Origin: an uncultured Eubacteriales bacterium
Lineage (GTDB): Bacteria; Bacillota; Clostridia; Lachnospirales; Lachnospiraceae
DNA length: 64,000 bases
Assembly (NCBI GenBank): GCA_949292785.1
Contig: CASFBK010000010.1
Span: 1-64,000, forward strand
Direction: 5' to 3'
Positions 51,990-60,338 of the stretch are shown piece after piece. How positions within the stretch are numbered: position 1 is the stretch's first letter; every line of letters begins with the position of its first letter. Made by a program: the position numbers and the translations under genes. The notes under the pieces are model-generated. The model ran no database searches. It was given only the letters and a program-made list of their open reading frames with translations, and was not told where the DNA came from.

Positions 51990-53969
51990 ATGGATTATGG
52001 AAAAGTTGCAAGTGAAGTGATTAAGTATGTTGGCGGAAAGGGCAACGTCAAATCAGTTACCCATTGTGCCACAAGACTGCGTTTCCAGCTAAAAGATAAT
52101 GAGTTGAGAAATGAAGATGCAATCAGTGATTTAGAAGGAGTAAAAGGCGTATTCCTGACACAGTCACAGTTTCAGATTATTTTTGGTTCCGGTCTGGTGA
52201 ATCTGGTCTGTGCGGAGGTTCAAAAACAGTTGGGATTGTCAGAGGAGACCAGGGAAAATCAGGGAGAAGAGAAGGAAGAGAAAAAAGGAAACTGGCTTCA
52301 GCGTTTTGTAAAACTGTTGAGTGACATTTTTGTACCAATTATACCGGCGATTGTAGCAGGTGGTCTGTTAATGGGAATTAACAATATTCTGACCGCTGCA
52401 CTGATTGACGGAAAGTCAATTATTGAGCTATATCCCCAGTGGGAAGGCTTGGCAACCGCCATTAATACGTTTGCCAGTGCACCTTTTACCTTTTTACCGG
52501 TTTTGATTGGATTCAGTGCAACCAAGAAATTTGGAGGAAATCCATATCTGGGCGCTGCCATGGCAATGATTATGGTACATCCGGATTTGCTGAATGCTTA
52601 TTCCATAGGTGTAGCGGAAGCTCCTGTCTGGAACATTTTCGGATTTAAAATTGCAGCCATCGGTTATCAGGGAACCGTGCTTCCGATTCTAGCAGTTTCA
52701 TGGATTCTGGCTACCATCGAGAAAAAGCTCCATAAAGTAACACCAAGCTGGCTGGATAATCTGACCACCCCTTTGCTTTCTATTATGATAACTGCATTTT
52801 TGACCTTTGCAGGAGTAGGTCCGGTTCTTCGTGAAGCAGGAAATCTTCTGGCAGATGGTATTACCTGGATTTACAATACATTAGGATTTGTAGGAGGCGG
52901 AATTTTTGGACTGTTCTATGCTCCGATTACATTAACAGGAATGCATCACAGCTTTATTGCGATTGAAACACAGCTGATTGCAGAGAGCGCTACCACGGGA
53001 GGAAGCTTTATCTTTTCTACCGCCAGCATGAATAATGTTGCTCAGGGAGCAGCGGTACTGGCAGTTTTGATGCTGACTAAGAATCAGAAAATGAAATCTA
53101 TCTGTTCTGCGTCCGGTGTTTCTGCTTTACTTGGAATCACAGAGCCTGCAATGTTTGGTGTAACCTTAAAATTAAGATATCCTTTTTATGCAGCAATGAT
53201 TGGTTCAGGAGTAGGTAGTGCGTATCTTGCAGCAACCAAAACGCTGGCACAGGCTATGGGAGCAGCAGGTCTGCCGGGATTTATTTCCATGAAGCCGGAG
53301 TCATATTTGAATTTTGCGATTGGTCTTGTATTATCAATGGCGGTATCCTTTATCCTGACCATGATTTTCTGGAAAAAATTCAATCTGGCACAGGCAGAGG
53401 GAGCAGGAAAGGGAAAAAAAGAATCAGAAGAATCAGTAGTTACGTTGGAAAATACATCAACAACGGAAAATGCATCAGTAACGGAAAATACATCAGCAAC
53501 AGGAAATAAAGCAACTACGATAGAATTATCCGCTCCGGTCAGAGGAAAGGTAATGCCAATTACAGAATCTGCAGACGAGGGATTTGCATCAAAGGCAATG
53601 GGAGATGGAATTGCAGTTGAGCCCGTAGAGGGAATGGTGTATGCTCCATGCCGGGGAACCATCAGTATGCTGTTTCCGACCCATCATGCCATTGGAATGA
53701 AAACAGAAGAGGGTGCAGAATTCCTGATTCATATTGGAATTGATACGGTAAAACTGAACGGAGAAGGCTTTACAGCATTAGTGGAAGAAGGCGCTGCGGT
53801 AGAAAAAGGACAGGAATTAATCCAATTTGATTTAGCGTATTTAAAGGCTCAGAATATCAATCCACAGACCATGCTGATGCTGACCGATGCAGAAGAAGAC
53901 ACAGTGGTAGAAGTGTATCCGACCGAACAAGGTGAGGAAAGTAAGACAGTAATGAAAGTGAAATTATAG
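51990..53969 (+). CDS. scrA: Sucrose-specific PTS enzyme IIBCA
   Basis: 659 aa single-chain PTS permease of the glucose/beta-glucoside/sucrose superfamily. IIB domain at residues about 1-90 with phospho-Cys in SVTHCATRLRFQL; IIC membrane domain about 100-470 with some ten helices (MHHSFIAIETQLIA is a family landmark); a Thr/Asn-rich linker; IIA domain about 515-659 with the active His in FLIHIGIDTVKLNGEGF. It imports sucrose as sucrose 6-phosphate. Sucrose rather than beta-glucoside is assigned because the next gene carries GH32 and fructokinase domains. AAAAAGGAGGAG precedes the ATG. Confidence 0.92.
   Translation: MDYGKVASEVIKYVGGKGNVKSVTHCATRLRFQLKDNELRNEDAISDLEGVKGVFLTQSQFQIIFGSGLVNLVCAEVQKQLGLSEETRENQGEEKEEKKGNWLQRFVKLLSDIFVPIIPAIVAGGLLMGINNILTAALIDGKSIIELYPQWEGLATAINTFASAPFTFLPVLIGFSATKKFGGNPYLGAAMAMIMVHPDLLNAYSIGVAEAPVWNIFGFKIAAIGYQGTVLPILAVSWILATIEKKLHKVTPSWLDNLTTPLLSIMITAFLTFAGVGPVLREAGNLLADGITWIYNTLGFVGGGIFGLFYAPITLTGMHHSFIAIETQLIAESATTGGSFIFSTASMNNVAQGAAVLAVLMLTKNQKMKSICSASGVSALLGITEPAMFGVTLKLRYPFYAAMIGSGVGSAYLAATKTLAQAMGAAGLPGFISMKPESYLNFAIGLVLSMAVSFILTMIFWKKFNLAQAEGAGKGKKESEESVVTLENTSTTENASVTENTSATGNKATTIELSAPVRGKVMPITESADEGFASKAMGDGIAVEPVEGMVYAPCRGTISMLFPTHHAIGMKTEEGAEFLIHIGIDTVKLNGEGFTALVEEGAAVEKGQELIQFDLAYLKAQNINPQTMLMLTDAEEDTVVEVYPTEQGEESKTVMKVKL
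53448..53501 (+). repeat. Three 18-bp coding repeats in the PTS linker
   Basis: Units at 53448, 53466 and 53484 encode ENTSTT, ENASVT and ENTSAT between the IIC and IIA domains. Such an array can gain or lose units by slippage without breaking the frame, changing linker length. Confidence 0.85.
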
Positions 53970-53994
53970 GAAACGAATGAGAGGGTGCAGAACT

Positions 53995-56454
53995 ATGAAA
54001 AAATATGAAAAAGTCTTTCCAAAGGATTATAAAAAGTGGCATAAAGAGAATCGTGCATATAAAGAACAGGTACGTCAGGATAAAGACAGACTTCATTATC
54101 ATCTGATGCCGGAAACCGGATGGCTGAATGATCCCAATGGGTTATGCCAGTTTCACGGAACGTATCATATTTATTATCAGTTCACTCCATTTGAACCTAC
54201 CGGAGAGCTGAAGCTGTGGGGACATTACACCACAAAGGACTTCATTCATTTTCAGAATGAGGAACCGGTATTGTTTCCAGATACGGAATATGATGCCCAC
54301 GGTGTATATTCCGGTTCGGCATTTATTGAAAAGGATTTGATTCACTATTTTTATACAGGCAATGTGAAATATTTTGACCGGGATGATTATGACTATATTA
54401 TGAAAGGACGGGGCAGCAATGTACTGCATGTTACCAGCAGAGATGGCAGACACATGTCTGAAAAAGAATTGCAGCTGACCAATGCAGATTATCCGTCTGA
54501 TATGAGTGCTCATGTACGCGACCCAAAGGTCTTTCAAAAAGACGGAAGTTATTATATGGTACTGGGAGGAAGAGACCAAAACAGCAAAGGACTGGTGCTT
54601 TTATATCAGTCCGAGGATTTGGAACACTGGAATTTTGTAAATAAGATTACCACAAAGGAAACCTTTGGTTATATGTGGGAGTGTCCGGATTTGTTTGAAG
54701 TAGACGGACAGATGATGTTGATTTGTTGTCCCCAGGGAGTGGAACGTCAGGGCATTAATTACGAAAATGTGCATCAATGTACTGCAATGAAGATAAAGTA
54801 TGATTTTCAGAATCATAGCTATGAAATAGCAGAAGGAAAGGATATCCGGCAGGTAGACCGGGGATTTGATTTCTATGCACCACAGACCTTTGAGGATGAA
54901 AAGGGCAGAAGGATTCTGATTGGATGGATGGGAATTCCGGATGCAGATTATACCAATCCTACCGTGGAGCGCGGCTGGCAGCATGCATTGACGATACCAA
55001 GGCAGCTTCATGTAAAAAACGGGCGTCTCTATCAGCAGCCCATCGAAGAGCTGAAAGCGCTGAGAAAAGGAAAAGAAACATATGCCTTTTCCGAAAAAGA
55101 AGAGAAGAACAAATGGAGTCATCCAACAGCAGAGGAAGGAATGAATGCTCTGTGTTATGAAGCAGCAGTGGACTTTGAAACGTGTCAGGATATGTTTTTT
55201 ACCCTGCGTCAAGGTGTAACCCTGTCCTATCAGGAAGGAATACTGGTATTGGACTTAGGAGAGCATGGAAGCGGCAGAACCACCAGAAGCGTTGCCGTTT
55301 CAGAACTGAACAATCTGCGTATTTTTTCCGACACCTCTTCACTAGAAATTTTCGTAAATGACGGAGCAGAGGTTTTCACAACCAGAGTATACGGACATCA
55401 GCCGGAAATTTCGATAAGTGGAAATTGCCAGGGAACAGCGACGATTTACGGATTGCAGCCAGTGGAAATGACAGAACCGGACAATAAGCTTTGCGCGATT
55501 GGAGAGGCATTGATTGATTTCATTCCCTCACAAAAAGGACAAAGATTAAAGGATGTAGCAGCTTTTTCCAGAGTGGCAGGCGGAGCTCCGGCAAATGTAG
55601 CAGGGGCAGTGTCAAAGCTCGGGATACCATCTAAGGTTCTTACCAAGCTTGGAGCAGACCCTTTCGGCGATTATATTCAGGAGACGTTAGAGAAGATAGG
55701 AATTGACACCAGTCAGATAAAAAGAGACAAAGAGGGTGAAACGGCGTTAGCTTTTGTGTCTCTGGCAGCAGATGGAAACCGGGATTTTAAGTTTTACCGG
55801 AAGAACAGTGCTGATTTGCGCTTTGCTCCTGAGGATATTTCAGAAGATGTGTTGGATGATTGCGGTATGATTCATTTTTGCAGTGTAGATTTGGTAGAAT
55901 CTTCTATGAAGCAGGCACACAGAAAATTGATTCAGATGGCAGTCAGCCAGAAAAAAATGGTATCTTTTGATCCAAACCTGAGATTTTCTCTATGGGATGA
56001 TTTGGAATGTTTAAAGCAAACCGTAAATGAGTTTATGGAGTATGCGGACATTATCAAGATTTCCGATGAAGAGCTGGAATTTATTACCGGATATACCAAT
56101 ATAGAAGAGGCGCTGCCGGAATTATTTGCCCACAGAGCGAAGTACATCGTCTATACCATGGGCGGTGATGGCGCTGCGGTTTATACCAGACAGGGGAAGG
56201 TGATGGTACCGGGATATCACGTAGCGGTACGAGATACCACCGGAGCCGGAGATTCCTTTATCGGCGCATTTCTATATTGTATTTTAAATGACAGAGTAAC
56301 AGATTTAGAAACAGTAAGCGAGGATACCTTAAAGAAGTATTTGAAATTTGCGAATGCATATGCTGCTTATACCACAACAAAGGAGGGCGCATTGGACGCC
56401 ATGGCATGGGCAGATGAAATGGATGCATGGGTAAGGAAGTTAGAAGAACAATAA
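53995..56454 (+). CDS. Sucrose-6-phosphate hydrolase fused to fructokinase (GH32-PfkB)
   Basis: 819 aa from the ATG at 53995 (GAGAGGG upstream; an earlier ATG at 53977 has a weaker site). Residues 1-490 are a complete GH32 enzyme: nucleophile Asp in GWLNDPNGL, RDPKVF, acid/base Glu in MWECPDLF, C-terminal beta-sandwich. Residues about 492-819 are a full-length PfkB/ribokinase-fold fructokinase: CAIGEALIDFIP, GGAPANVAGAVSKLG, catalytic Asp in DTTGAGDSFIGAF. The linkage is MTEPDNK at 492. So one protein would split imported sucrose 6-phosphate and phosphorylate the released fructose. No stop or frameshift is seen at the junction. In most relatives these are separate scrB and scrK genes. Confidence 0.95.
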   Translation: MKKYEKVFPKDYKKWHKENRAYKEQVRQDKDRLHYHLMPETGWLNDPNGLCQFHGTYHIYYQFTPFEPTGELKLWGHYTTKDFIHFQNEEPVLFPDTEYDAHGVYSGSAFIEKDLIHYFYTGNVKYFDRDDYDYIMKGRGSNVLHVTSRDGRHMSEKELQLTNADYPSDMSAHVRDPKVFQKDGSYYMVLGGRDQNSKGLVLLYQSEDLEHWNFVNKITTKETFGYMWECPDLFEVDGQMMLICCPQGVERQGINYENVHQCTAMKIKYDFQNHSYEIAEGKDIRQVDRGFDFYAPQTFEDEKGRRILIGWMGIPDADYTNPTVERGWQHALTIPRQLHVKNGRLYQQPIEELKALRKGKETYAFSEKEEKNKWSHPTAEEGMNALCYEAAVDFETCQDMFFTLRQGVTLSYQEGILVLDLGEHGSGRTTRSVAVSELNNLRIFSDTSSLEIFVNDGAEVFTTRVYGHQPEISISGNCQGTATIYGLQPVEMTEPDNKLCAIGEALIDFIPSQKGQRLKDVAAFSRVAGGAPANVAGAVSKLGIPSKVLTKLGADPFGDYIQETLEKIGIDTSQIKRDKEGETALAFVSLAADGNRDFKFYRKNSADLRFAPEDISEDVLDDCGMIHFCSVDLVESSMKQAHRKLIQMAVSQKKMVSFDPNLRFSLWDDLECLKQTVNEFMEYADIIKISDEELEFITGYTNIEEALPELFAHRAKYIVYTMGGDGAAVYTRQGKVMVPGYHVAVRDTTGAGDSFIGAFLYCILNDRVTDLETVSEDTLKKYLKFANAYAAYTTTKEGALDAMAWADEMDAWVRKLEEQ

Positions 56455-56464
56455 CGGAAAAGAT

Positions 56465-56502
56465 AGCAGGCAGTGGTGCATAAAAACCACTGTCTGCTTT
56501 TT
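56465..56502 (+). terminator. Rho-independent terminator after sucrose operon
   Basis: AGCAG-G-CAGTGGT pairs with ACCACTG-T-CTGCT, followed by TTTT. Copy C of the composite repeat starts directly after it, as copy B starts after the sdaAA terminator. Confidence 0.9.
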
Positions 56503-56503
56503 A

Positions 56504-56640
56504 CTCTATAGAAAATACCATGTTGTATTAAAGCGTAAAATTGTGATTCCTATAGAGCAAAAAGCACTCCGTGCAGGATGCGCACTCGCACAAGTGGAAT
56601 TATGTCGCAAGCGACTGTGCTCGGCGAAAAAAATTATATT
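56504..56640 (+). repeat. Composite structured repeat, copy C
   Basis: Left hairpin arms 56504-56514 and 56547-56557 (one mismatch) with a 32-nt loop; core 56558-56626 with TGCG-CACT-CGCA and GTCG-CAAG-CGAC hairpins and TGTGCTCGGCG. In place of the long right hairpin there is only an A-run/T-run stem (56627-56647). It precedes the second sigma-factor operon. Past it, TATAAT at 56671-56676 could be a -10 box. Confidence 0.78.
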
Positions 56641-56743
56641 TTTTTTGAAGACATTTCAGCAGTATACTCGTTATAATAAATGAACAGATAGTAAACAAAG
56701 GAGGCGGATAGAAATCGACAATGAAGAATATTTTGGTTACCTT

Positions 56744-57226
56744 TTGAATACTTACCAGAAGCTGGTGTATTCTATTTGTTTTAAGCTGACCGGTAACCAG
56801 TTCGACGCAGAAGATTTGACCCAGGAAACATTTTTATCCGTTTATAAGAATTTGAACAGCTTCCAAAGGGATTATGAAAAGGCATGGATTTGTAAAATAG
56901 CAACCAACAAGGGACTGGACTTTTTAAAAAGTGCAGGAAGACGCAGCCAGCCGGTGGAAGATGCTTACTTTACAGAAGTGACGGACAACCGGGATGGACC
57001 GGAAGAGGCATATTTACATAGAGAATCCAAAGAATACGTATATACTATCTGTCAAAGCCTGAAAAGTCCTTATAAAGAAGTAGCTACGGAACATTTTTAC
57101 AGGGAAAAATCAGTAAAAGAAATTTCAGAAGAAACAGGAAAAGGAATTAAGACAGTTCAGACACAGGTGTATCGAGCCAAAGCAATGATTAAGAAATTGA
57201 TGGAAGGGAGGGCAGCCAAGAGATGA
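56744..57226 (+). CDS. Sigma-70 family (ECF) RNA polymerase sigma factor
   Basis: 160 aa from TTG at 56744. Region 2 has TYQKLVYSICFKLTGNQFDAE and DLTQETFLSVYKNL; region 4 has KSVKEISEETGKGIKTVQTQ and VYRAKAMIKKL. The TTG has no ribosome site nearby. The strong AAAGGAGG at 56697-56704 is in front of in-frame ATA (56708) or ATC (56714), and the extra codons read EIDNEEYFGYLL, which looks like a genuine sigma N-terminus. The true start may be one of these non-standard codons. It overlaps the next gene by 4 bp. Confidence 0.85.
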   Translation: MNTYQKLVYSICFKLTGNQFDAEDLTQETFLSVYKNLNSFQRDYEKAWICKIATNKGLDFLKSAGRRSQPVEDAYFTEVTDNRDGPEEAYLHRESKEYVYTICQSLKSPYKEVATEHFYREKSVKEISEETGKGIKTVQTQVYRAKAMIKKLMEGRAAKR

Positions 57227-57732
57227 AAGAATTAAGAGAACAACAGCACATAACAAAGGATTTGTTTGAACACTGGCAGCAGGGAAAAATGACCTGCAGT
57301 CAGGAGGAAGCATTTTTAAAACACACAGGAAGTTGTACCTTTTGTGCAGAAAAATTCGGAGAATGGATGGATGAAGTTCTGGTAGAACCGCCTGTTTATT
57401 TAAAAGATGAAATCAGCAGAAGAACGAGACAGTTAGATGTGCAGACAGCGGTAAAAGTGAAACAGACTTCAAAGCAGATGCAGCTCTTCCTATATAGTCT
57501 GCGGGTCGGTCTTGCGGTTGCTGCTTCCATATTTTTGCTGACGGTAACCAACGGTGTTTGGAAAATGAATGTGGAGATGCCAAAGCAGCCAAATAGAATG
57601 GAAAGTCATGAAGACAGAGAAAGCCTGATAGACAAATTGAATCAGGGCAGCAGTACTGTTACAGATGCGCTGAATCAGATGACGGATGGTTTATTTCAAA
57701 TAGAACGCAGAGACACAGAAGAGCGGAAATAG
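57223..57732 (+). CDS. Putative zinc-finger anti-sigma factor
   Basis: 169 aa. N-terminal ZAS-like motif HTGSCTFCAEKF (His-x3-Cys-x2-Cys, about residues 30-41), one membrane helix (about residues 92-110), then an extracellular part with SSTVTDALNQMTDGL. Overlap with the sigma gene (ATGA) supports a sigma-controlling role. AGGGAGGG precedes the start. Confidence 0.8.
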   Translation: MKELREQQHITKDLFEHWQQGKMTCSQEEAFLKHTGSCTFCAEKFGEWMDEVLVEPPVYLKDEISRRTRQLDVQTAVKVKQTSKQMQLFLYSLRVGLAVAASIFLLTVTNGVWKMNVEMPKQPNRMESHEDRESLIDKLNQGSSTVTDALNQMTDGLFQIERRDTEERK

Positions 57733-57743
57733 GAGGAATTGAG

Positions 57744-58277
57744 ATGACAAGGAAGAAAAGTGGATTTTTAACATTCTGTTTTTCCCTGATACCGGGAGCA
57801 GGAGAGATGTATATGGGATTTATGAAACAGGGATTAAGTATAATGTTTGTATTTTGGGGACTGATTTTTATGGCGGCGTATTTAAATATCTCTCAGGTAT
57901 TGTTCATATTGCCGATACTGTGGTGTTATAGCTTCTTTAACGTGCACAATTTGAGAGGAATGTCCGATGAGGAATTTTATGCAGTGGAGGATGATTATCT
58001 GTTTCATCTGGACAGGATATTTTCAACAGGAAAATTGGGGAAAAAACAGAACAATGTATTGGCAGGCATTTTGATTTTTGTAGGAATTGCCGTGTTATGG
58101 AATCATTTATCCCGATATTTATACTGGTTGCTGCCGGATTGGATTTACTGGGCATTTGTAGATGAAATACCTCAGATTGTGGTAGCAGTAATCTTGATAG
58201 CAATAGGTATCTTATTGATTCGCGGAAAAAAAGCAGCATTGGATAAAGAAGAAGAGGAAAAGGGGGTAAACTTATGA
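57744..58277 (+). CDS. Multi-helix membrane protein of the sigma operon
   Basis: 177 aa. Four or so membrane segments; the N-terminus GFLTFCFSLIPGAGEMYMGFMKQGLS (in two parts) resembles TM2-like or DUF-type hairpin domains, with HNLRGMSDEEFYAVEDDYLF as a cytoplasmic loop and a basic/acidic tail. GGAGGAATTGAG is the ribosome site. Overlaps the next gene by 4 bp. Function unknown; probably an envelope-stress component. Confidence 0.8.
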   Translation: MTRKKSGFLTFCFSLIPGAGEMYMGFMKQGLSIMFVFWGLIFMAAYLNISQVLFILPILWCYSFFNVHNLRGMSDEEFYAVEDDYLFHLDRIFSTGKLGKKQNNVLAGILIFVGIAVLWNHLSRYLYWLLPDWIYWAFVDEIPQIVVAVILIAIGILLIRGKKAALDKEEEEKGVNL

Positions 58278-58591
58278 GAACCAGGAGAGTAGGAAGCATC
58301 ACCTGTGGAAGTCTGCTGATTATTTTTGGAATTTTATTTCTGGCGCATATGTTTTACCCGGCACTTAGCCTGACGGTCATCATGAAGCTTTGGCCGGTGA
58401 TATTAATTGCTCTGGGAGCAGAGATGATTCTTGCGAATCTACATCGTTCGCAGGAAGAAACAGAGGTGTTGAAGTATGATAAAGGGGCAATATTGATTAC
58501 CTTCTTATTGACCTGCTTTGCTATGGTAATGGGAATCATGGAATACTGCATGGAGTATTATACAAGCCACGGCTGTTTCTATATAGGATAG
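58274..58591 (+). CDS. LiaF/DUF5668-like small membrane protein
   Basis: 105 aa with three hydrophobic segments. The opening GSITCGSLLIIFGILFLAH followed by LWPVILIALGAEMI matches the LiaI-LiaF-like transmembrane region seen in envelope-stress proteins. Fourth gene of the sigma/anti-sigma operon, coupled by ATGA overlap. Confidence 0.8.
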   Translation: MRTRRVGSITCGSLLIIFGILFLAHMFYPALSLTVIMKLWPVILIALGAEMILANLHRSQEETEVLKYDKGAILITFLLTCFAMVMGIMEYCMEYYTSHGCFYIG

Positions 58592-58597
58592 TGACGG

Positions 58598-58640
58598 AAA
58601 AGAGAGCTGTTGTAAAGAAATTTGCAATGGTTCTTTTTTT
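58598..58640 (+). terminator. Rho-independent terminator after sigma operon
   Basis: An imperfect outer AAAAGAGAGCT/GGTTCTTTT stem encloses TTGTAAA/TTTGCAA around GAAA, followed by seven or more T. Confidence 0.75.
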
Positions 58641-58731
58641 GTGAGAGAAAAAGAATTGTGCAAAACTTATAAAAAAAATAATAATGAAATGTAAAAAACA
58701 AACAAATTAACCTGAAAAAGTAAAAATGGTA

Positions 58732-58801
58732 TTGATTTTTTTGGAAAGTAGTATTATACTTACAGTATCAACTGAAAACGTTACCGGAAACGCTTTCGGT
58801 A
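58732..58801 (+). promoter_or_regulatory. Promoter and operator of the alpha-glucan ABC operon
   Basis: TTGATT (58732-58737) and TATACT (58755-58760), 17-bp spacer. Just downstream, ACCGGAAACGCTTTCGGT (58783-58800) is a near-perfect LacI-type palindrome, and TGAAAACGTTACC (58773-58785) overlaps it and resembles a CcpA cre half. The LacI gene at 62125 is the obvious candidate ligand-responsive regulator. Confidence 0.75.
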
Positions 58802-58839
58802 GAGCAATTCATATCATTTTTTTAATAGGAGGATGTACT

Positions 58840-60264
58840 ATGAAAAGAAAGTTAGTATCACTTATGTTAGTGGCAGCAATGGCAGTTTCTATGGTTGCTG
58901 GATGTGGCAATGATTCAGGCAACTCAAACAACGGTGGCAGCAGCAATGGCGGTACCGAAGAAACAGATGGGGGCAGCACAGCAAGCGGTGACGGAAGAGT
59001 TTATCTGCTGAACTTCAAACCTGAAACAGATGGAGCGTGGCAGGATTTAGCAAAGACTTATACAGACCAGACAGGTGTTGAAGTTAATGTATTAACAGCA
59101 GCAGATGGACAGTACAGCACAACAATGCAGTCTGAAATGGCTAAGGATGAGGCACCTACTATTTTCAATATCGGTAATGCAACAGCAGCACAGACATGGA
59201 ATGATTATACCTTGGATTTAAGCGACAGTGCATTATATGAGCATTTGTCAGACAAATCTCTTTCCATCAACTATGACGGAAAAGTGGCAGCAGTAGCAAA
59301 CTGCTATGAGTGCTATGGTATCATTTATAATAAGAAAATTTTAAATGATTATTGTACTATGGATGGCGCAGTGATTTCTTCTCCAGATGAGATTACAAGC
59401 TTTGATACTTTAAAGGCAGTTGCAGAAGATATCAATGACAGAGTAGATGAGATTAACGATGAATTCGGTTATGAACTGACAGGAGCATTTGCTTCTTCTG
59501 GTCTTGACAGTGGTTCTAGCTGGAGATTCTCCGGACATCTTGCGAATATGCCATTATACTATGAATTCAAGGATGATGGATGTGACCTGATTGGTGGAGA
59601 AGCTACGATTACTGGTAAATACCTGGATAACTTCAAGGCAGTTTGGGATTTATATGTAAATACTTCTTCCGCAGATCCTAAGACCTTAAATTCCGGTGCA
59701 TTAGATGCAAGAAGTGAATTTGGTATGGAAGAGTGTGTATTCTATCAGCAGGGTAACTGGGAATTCTCAGAACTGACAAATGATGAAAATGGATACATTG
59801 TAACAGCAGATGACATGGGAATGATGCCAATTTACTTTGGTGTAGATGATGAGAATGAGGGACTTTGTGTTGGTACTGAGAACTACTGGGCAGTAAACAG
59901 TAAAGCATCACAGGAAGACATTGATGCTACACTTGCATTCCTTGAATGGGTTATCACCTCTGATGAAGGAAGAGATGCAATCACTAACCAGATGGGATTA
60001 TCTGCACCATTTGATACCTTCACTGGTGATTATGAATCTGCAAATGTATTTACTCAGGATGCGAATGCTTTAATGGAAGCAGGAAAGACTTCTGTAGCAT
60101 GGAGCTTCAACGCTACTCCAAACGTAGATGACTGGAGAGCAGATGTTGTTTCCGCATTAACAGCTTACACAGACGGTTCTGGAGACTGGGATGCAGTAAA
60201 GACAGCATTTGTTGACGGATGGGCAAGTCAGTGGGCATTAGCTCATGAAGATGATGCAGAATAA
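58840..60264 (+). CDS. Maltodextrin-type ABC substrate-binding lipoprotein
   Basis: 474 aa from the ATG at 58840, preceded by AATAGGAGG; longer readings run through the promoter and operator. Signal peptide with lipobox MVAGC (Cys22), a Ser/Asn/Gly linker, then a COG1653 (MalE/CycB-like) fold. It is followed by a GC-rich hairpin, two permease genes, a LacI regulator and malQ, so the likely ligand is a malto-oligosaccharide. Confidence 0.92.
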   Translation: MKRKLVSLMLVAAMAVSMVAGCGNDSGNSNNGGSSNGGTEETDGGSTASGDGRVYLLNFKPETDGAWQDLAKTYTDQTGVEVNVLTAADGQYSTTMQSEMAKDEAPTIFNIGNATAAQTWNDYTLDLSDSALYEHLSDKSLSINYDGKVAAVANCYECYGIIYNKKILNDYCTMDGAVISSPDEITSFDTLKAVAEDINDRVDEINDEFGYELTGAFASSGLDSGSSWRFSGHLANMPLYYEFKDDGCDLIGGEATITGKYLDNFKAVWDLYVNTSSADPKTLNSGALDARSEFGMEECVFYQQGNWEFSELTNDENGYIVTADDMGMMPIYFGVDDENEGLCVGTENYWAVNSKASQEDIDATLAFLEWVITSDEGRDAITNQMGLSAPFDTFTGDYESANVFTQDANALMEAGKTSVAWSFNATPNVDDWRADVVSALTAYTDGSGDWDAVKTAFVDGWASQWALAHEDDAE

Positions 60265-60288
60265 TTAAAAAACAGTTGGATTTTTTAG

Positions 60289-60317
60289 GGGGGAGGGCAT
60301 TTCAAATACCCTCCCCC
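60289..60317 (+). other. Intercistronic GC-rich hairpin
   Basis: GGGGGAGGG (60289-60297) pairs perfectly with CCCTCCCCC (60309-60317). It lies between binding-protein and permease genes, exactly as in the first sugar ABC operon at 12080-12105, and may protect upstream message or lower downstream expression. Confidence 0.78.
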
Positions 60318-60338
60318 TTTAGAAGGAAAGGGGTTATT

